64,000 nucleotides of DNA from CAYTGM01 sp964437365 (lineage in GTDB: Bacteria > Sumerlaeota > Sumerlaeia > SLMS01), in NCBI GenBank assembly GCA_964437365.1, contig CAYTGM010000001.1, positions 248,001 through 312,000 on the forward strand, in the 5' to 3' direction. This document shows, piece by piece, positions 61,460-64,000 of the stretch; within the stretch, counting starts at the first letter, position 1, and each line of letters starts with the position of its first letter. The position numbers and the translations under genes were made by a program. The notes under the pieces are model-generated. The model saw only the letters and a list, made by a program, of their open reading frames with translations, did no database searches and was not told where the DNA came from.

Positions 61460-62137
61460 TTGAGTACTAGAGCCCACTTTGAAACACAACTGCTGACCCT
61501 TCAGAAGTCCATCTATGAAATGGGTGAACTCGCCGGGAAGCTTGTGGGTGAATCTATCGCCGCCTTTGAAGCAAAAGACTCAACCCTCGCCAAAGAAGTT
61601 ATCGCCAACGACGATAAGCTGGACGCCCTTGAAGATGCTCATGAGGAGCAGACAATTCAGATTATTGCCCTCAATCAGCCCGTTGCCAGCGATTTAAGAA
61701 GGTTGATCGCTTTTCTGAGAGTTAATACAACCATTGAAAGAGCAGGCGATCTTGCTGTCAATATCTCTCAGGCTTGTATCAGGCTTGCAGATAAACCAAA
61801 TATTCGACCCTATGTTGATATCCCACGAAGCTATCAGCTCGTCCGAGGTATGTGGGATGATGCGATGCGCTCATTTCAGGAAATGGACGAACGTCTTGCA
61901 GCTGAATTGAGGGCTCGTGACGACATGGTCGATCGTATTCACGAGGAAACGATTCTTCAGCTCATTGATATCAGTCGGGACACACCTCAGCTTGCTTATC
62001 AGGCAAGTAATGTCCTCGGGGTGAGTAAATGTCTCGAAAGAATTGCCGATCTTACGGTCGATATATCTGATGAAATCATCTACGTAAAGTCGGGCGAGTT
62101 CAGACACGGAAGAGCTCAACAAAGAAGCACGGCCTGA
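61460..62137 (+). CDS. phoU: Phosphate signalling regulator PhoU
   Basis: 225 aa from a TTG at 61460 (GAAAGAAAA upstream). PhoU dampens PhoR signalling and tunes the PstSCAB transporter. Two PhoU repeats are visible: FETQLLTLQKSIYEMGELAGKLV...ANDDKLDALEDAHEEQTIQIIAL...VASDLRRLIAFLRVNTTIERAGDLAVNIS, then the second with MWDDAMRSFQEMDERLAAELRARDDMVD...RIHEETIL and LGVSKCLERIADLTVDISDEIIYVKSG. The ERAGD and ERIAD metal-binding motifs are intact. No pst or phoR gene is in the window, though a histidine kinase gene is convergent at 62215. Confidence 0.96.
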   Translation: MSTRAHFETQLLTLQKSIYEMGELAGKLVGESIAAFEAKDSTLAKEVIANDDKLDALEDAHEEQTIQIIALNQPVASDLRRLIAFLRVNTTIERAGDLAVNISQACIRLADKPNIRPYVDIPRSYQLVRGMWDDAMRSFQEMDERLAAELRARDDMVDRIHEETILQLIDISRDTPQLAYQASNVLGVSKCLERIADLTVDISDEIIYVKSGEFRHGRAQQRSTA

Positions 62138-62214
62138 CTCAGAGTCACCGCACAGTAGATTCCAAACATTACAGCCACAGATAACTAAGCACTGATGATC
62201 TCAGAAGAGTTCTC

Positions 62215-63789
62215 TCACCTGAGATGATTAGTCGTGGATGGAAGAAATAGTCCAACTGAGGTACCTCCATTGGGGCTTGTTGAGATACTTACTCCGCCTC
62301 GATGGCTGATCATAACCCCATACACCAGCGATAGTCCCAGGCCGGTCGTTCCTCCAGGGTCCCGAGACTTAGTAGAGAAGAATGGCTCGATAGACTTTTT
62401 AATAATATCTATCTTCATTCCAGGGCCGTTATCCCTCACTTCCAGATAGACGTATTCCTCCTCGTCTAGTGGTGAATGGCTGTAGATGGTAAATGATTCC
62501 AACTGCTTTCTTGAGACTCTATCCAGGTGAATTTCTATTTCACATACTGGTTTATCTGAGAAGTCGAGTGCGTTTTCTAACAGGCACCATAGTGCCTGTT
62601 GGAGTAGTGAAGCAGAAAACTCGACTGATGGCAGGTTTTTCCCATCCTTTATATAAACAGGATGCCCAACGGCATTATCTTTCTTCCATGTCAGAACAGC
62701 TTTAGAAACGATTGGGTGTATATCGCTTTTTTCCCACTGAGAGAAGTGGTTCCCACTATAAGTCAATAACTTTTCAGTAAGAACTGCTGCCCGTTCACAG
62801 TAACTTATAATTCGTTTCGAACTGTCCTTTATTTCGGGAGAAAGGTTCTCCGAAATAAGCATCATGTCTGCTTCAGACATAATGGTTTGAAGAGAATTAT
62901 TAAAATGATGAGCAAATTGCCCGGAAAGCCTCGTCATGCTTTCTGATCTTTCATGGTTGAGAGTTGCTCGTTCATATTCGCGTGCGAGTCTTTCCGATTC
63001 TATTCTCCTTGAGTTATCGTGAATGTACCCGGTGATCACTTCACTGGAAGAAAAGGGGTTGGAAGAAGGAGACTTAAGAAGCGAAACATGTAGATGGTAG
63101 ACTCTATTTGGAGAGTGTCTGAGTGTAATATAAAAGTCTTCCTGATCACTGTCACCCTTCAGGTGTTTTATGCTTTTTCTCACATTATTTGAGTCGGAAT
63201 GATCTAGTATAGATTCTGGCTGAAAGAAAACCATTGAAAATTCGTCCAGAGGAATACCAGCAAATGTTTCTCCTTCATACCCGAAGACTTCAAACACCTC
63301 TTTTGCAAGATGGAGGTGGAATATCAGTATTCTCCCACTTTTACAGATGTTAGAAAGTAGATCGTTCTGGAGATCTTTTAAGTATTTAAGCTTGTATATC
63401 TCCTCAATATTTCGGTTCGTGAGGTCGAGTCGCTTGTTCAGTCTTACAAAGAGTGATTCTGAACTGTCCGCATTGAGTGTAATCAGATAGTGCCTTTCAG
63501 AAGTAATGCCCGCATTCTTGAGTGATGCTACACTTCCGATAAGCCGACTCCAGTCCGAATTTGCCTCCGAACTCGTCAACGCAACAGGTACCTTTTCGGA
63601 AGACTTGTCTGAAAGTCCAATTGCTTTCATGACAACCTCTGGATTGCCTATGTAGGAAGAGAGGTTCTTAGTGCTTTCATCATGATCAATAGGTATAAGG
63701 TTTTTGAAAGATAAATTAACAGCCTGCATATAGAGGTCACGGTTCACAATTATTGAAGGCTGATTAAAAAAATCAATGAGATGTTTCAT
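62215..63789 (-). CDS. PAS-containing sensor histidine kinase
   Basis: 524 aa, ATG at 63789. The first half (residues about 1-265) contains PAS-like parts, with FEVFGYEGETFAGIPLDEFSMVFFQPESI near 170. The kinase core follows: H-box FAHHFNNSLQTIMSE near 295, N-box LLENALDFSDKP near 395, G1 DNGPGMK, F-box EPFFSTKSRDPGGTTGLGLSLVYGVM with G2, and a final VGLFLPS. No membrane helix is clear, so it may be cytosolic. The cognate regulator is not seen. It is three bases from the partial gene upstream, suggesting that both form one unit. Confidence 0.88.
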   Translation of the reverse strand: MKHLIDFFNQPSIIVNRDLYMQAVNLSFKNLIPIDHDESTKNLSSYIGNPEVVMKAIGLSDKSSEKVPVALTSSEANSDWSRLIGSVASLKNAGITSERHYLITLNADSSESLFVRLNKRLDLTNRNIEEIYKLKYLKDLQNDLLSNICKSGRILIFHLHLAKEVFEVFGYEGETFAGIPLDEFSMVFFQPESILDHSDSNNVRKSIKHLKGDSDQEDFYITLRHSPNRVYHLHVSLLKSPSSNPFSSSEVITGYIHDNSRRIESERLAREYERATLNHERSESMTRLSGQFAHHFNNSLQTIMSEADMMLISENLSPEIKDSSKRIISYCERAAVLTEKLLTYSGNHFSQWEKSDIHPIVSKAVLTWKKDNAVGHPVYIKDGKNLPSVEFSASLLQQALWCLLENALDFSDKPVCEIEIHLDRVSRKQLESFTIYSHSPLDEEEYVYLEVRDNGPGMKIDIIKKSIEPFFSTKSRDPGGTTGLGLSLVYGVMISHRGGVSISTSPNGGTSVGLFLPSTTNHLR

Positions 63790-63792
63790 CGT

Positions 63793-64000
63793 CTATGATG
63801 GTTCTTCGTGTTCAACTACCGCGAAATATTCTCTCCCTGCTGCATTCTTTGCCTCATTCGTTGGCTTGAGAAAAATCGTTACTCTGCATTCGACATCACC
63901 GCGCGCGATCGTTTCATTCAGCGATACTTTCGCATATCCAAAACTTTGAGATGCAATTGAGCCAAAGACATTGGATGTCATCATACACATCGACTCTCGA
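63793..64000 (-). CDS. C-terminal part of an unknown protein (runs off window; V4R-like)
   Basis: An open frame continues past the right edge, with an ATG at 63990 as the first internal start. The readable end is FGSIASQSFGYAKVSLNETI, then ARGDVECRVTIFLKPTNEA and REYFAVVEHEEPS. The 'a..GD..CrvtI.l' pattern is like the end of V4R-type sensor domains. It is on the same strand as the kinase with a gap of three bases, so it may give the signal input. Confidence 0.45.
   Translation of the reverse strand, partial: RESMCMMTSNVFGSIASQSFGYAKVSLNETIARGDVECRVTIFLKPTNEAKNAAGREYFAVVEHEEPS

Overview
The window looks like one stretch of chromosome from an uncultured, Gram-negative, heterotrophic bacterium with a GC content somewhat below 50 % by eye. 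Pointers to an outer-membrane cell plan are an RlpA lipoprotein, a type II pseudopilin, Tat-exported enzymes and many secreted hydrolases. A ThuA-HEAT protein beside a Tat-type Gfo/Idh/MocA oxidoreductase, a DUF6677-like protein, GT87-type and GT4 glycosyltransferases and a pseudopilin ending in a 'YDPTNGTISPGD' motif recall PVC-neighbourhood lineages such as Sumerlaeota, Hydrogenedentota or Lentisphaerota. That placement is an inference from gene content only.

Layout. 1-4.7 kb: the 5' end of a GT4 glycosyltransferase, pyrimidine-nucleoside phosphorylase, a membrane-anchored Mrr-like protein, an ABC-2 permease, RlpA and an esterase-like protein. 4.7-13.7 kb, minus strand: a secretion and catabolism block with a PBP4-type DacB, a subtilisin, ThuA-HEAT and a Gfo/Idh/MocA oxidoreductase. 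13.7-15 kb: a non-coding, repeat-rich gap. 15-29 kb: a giant exported glycosidase-like protein, an FAD oxidoreductase, two polytopic sugar or lipid membrane proteins, AsnRS, malate dehydrogenase, and the pentose-phosphate pair pgl-opcA. 29-41.3 kb: a divergent paralogous family of exported single-pass proteins, with four genes in tandem and a fifth lying beyond pepF. 41.3-44.3 kb: an accessory island with an RHS C-terminal toxin-like fragment, a likely immunity gene, a second eroded RHS copy and palindromes. 44.3-50 kb: DUF72, MsrB, a matrixin-like protease with a Ser/Pro tail, MutY and two tRNAs. 50-56.6 kb: exported superoxide dismutase and a five-gene minus-strand run (pseudopilin, unknown membrane protein, GT4, scramblase-like protein, ThiE). 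56.6-64 kb: a beta-propeller protein, a TPR-C39-membrane fusion, AdoMet decarboxylase, PhoU with a candidate Pho box, and a histidine kinase.

The most interesting items are (1) the five-member family of exported proteins at 29.9-39.9 kb, for which I recognise no domain; its fifth member sits between 21-bp direct repeats, as if inserted at the 3' end of a neighbouring gene; (2) the RHS toxin/immunity-like island; (3) the TPR-C39-multispanning protein; and (4) possible regulatory structures upstream of speD and phoU. Non-ATG starts (TTG, GTG) are common here. Several starts were moved downstream where a signal peptide, a ribosome binding site or gene spacing favoured it.
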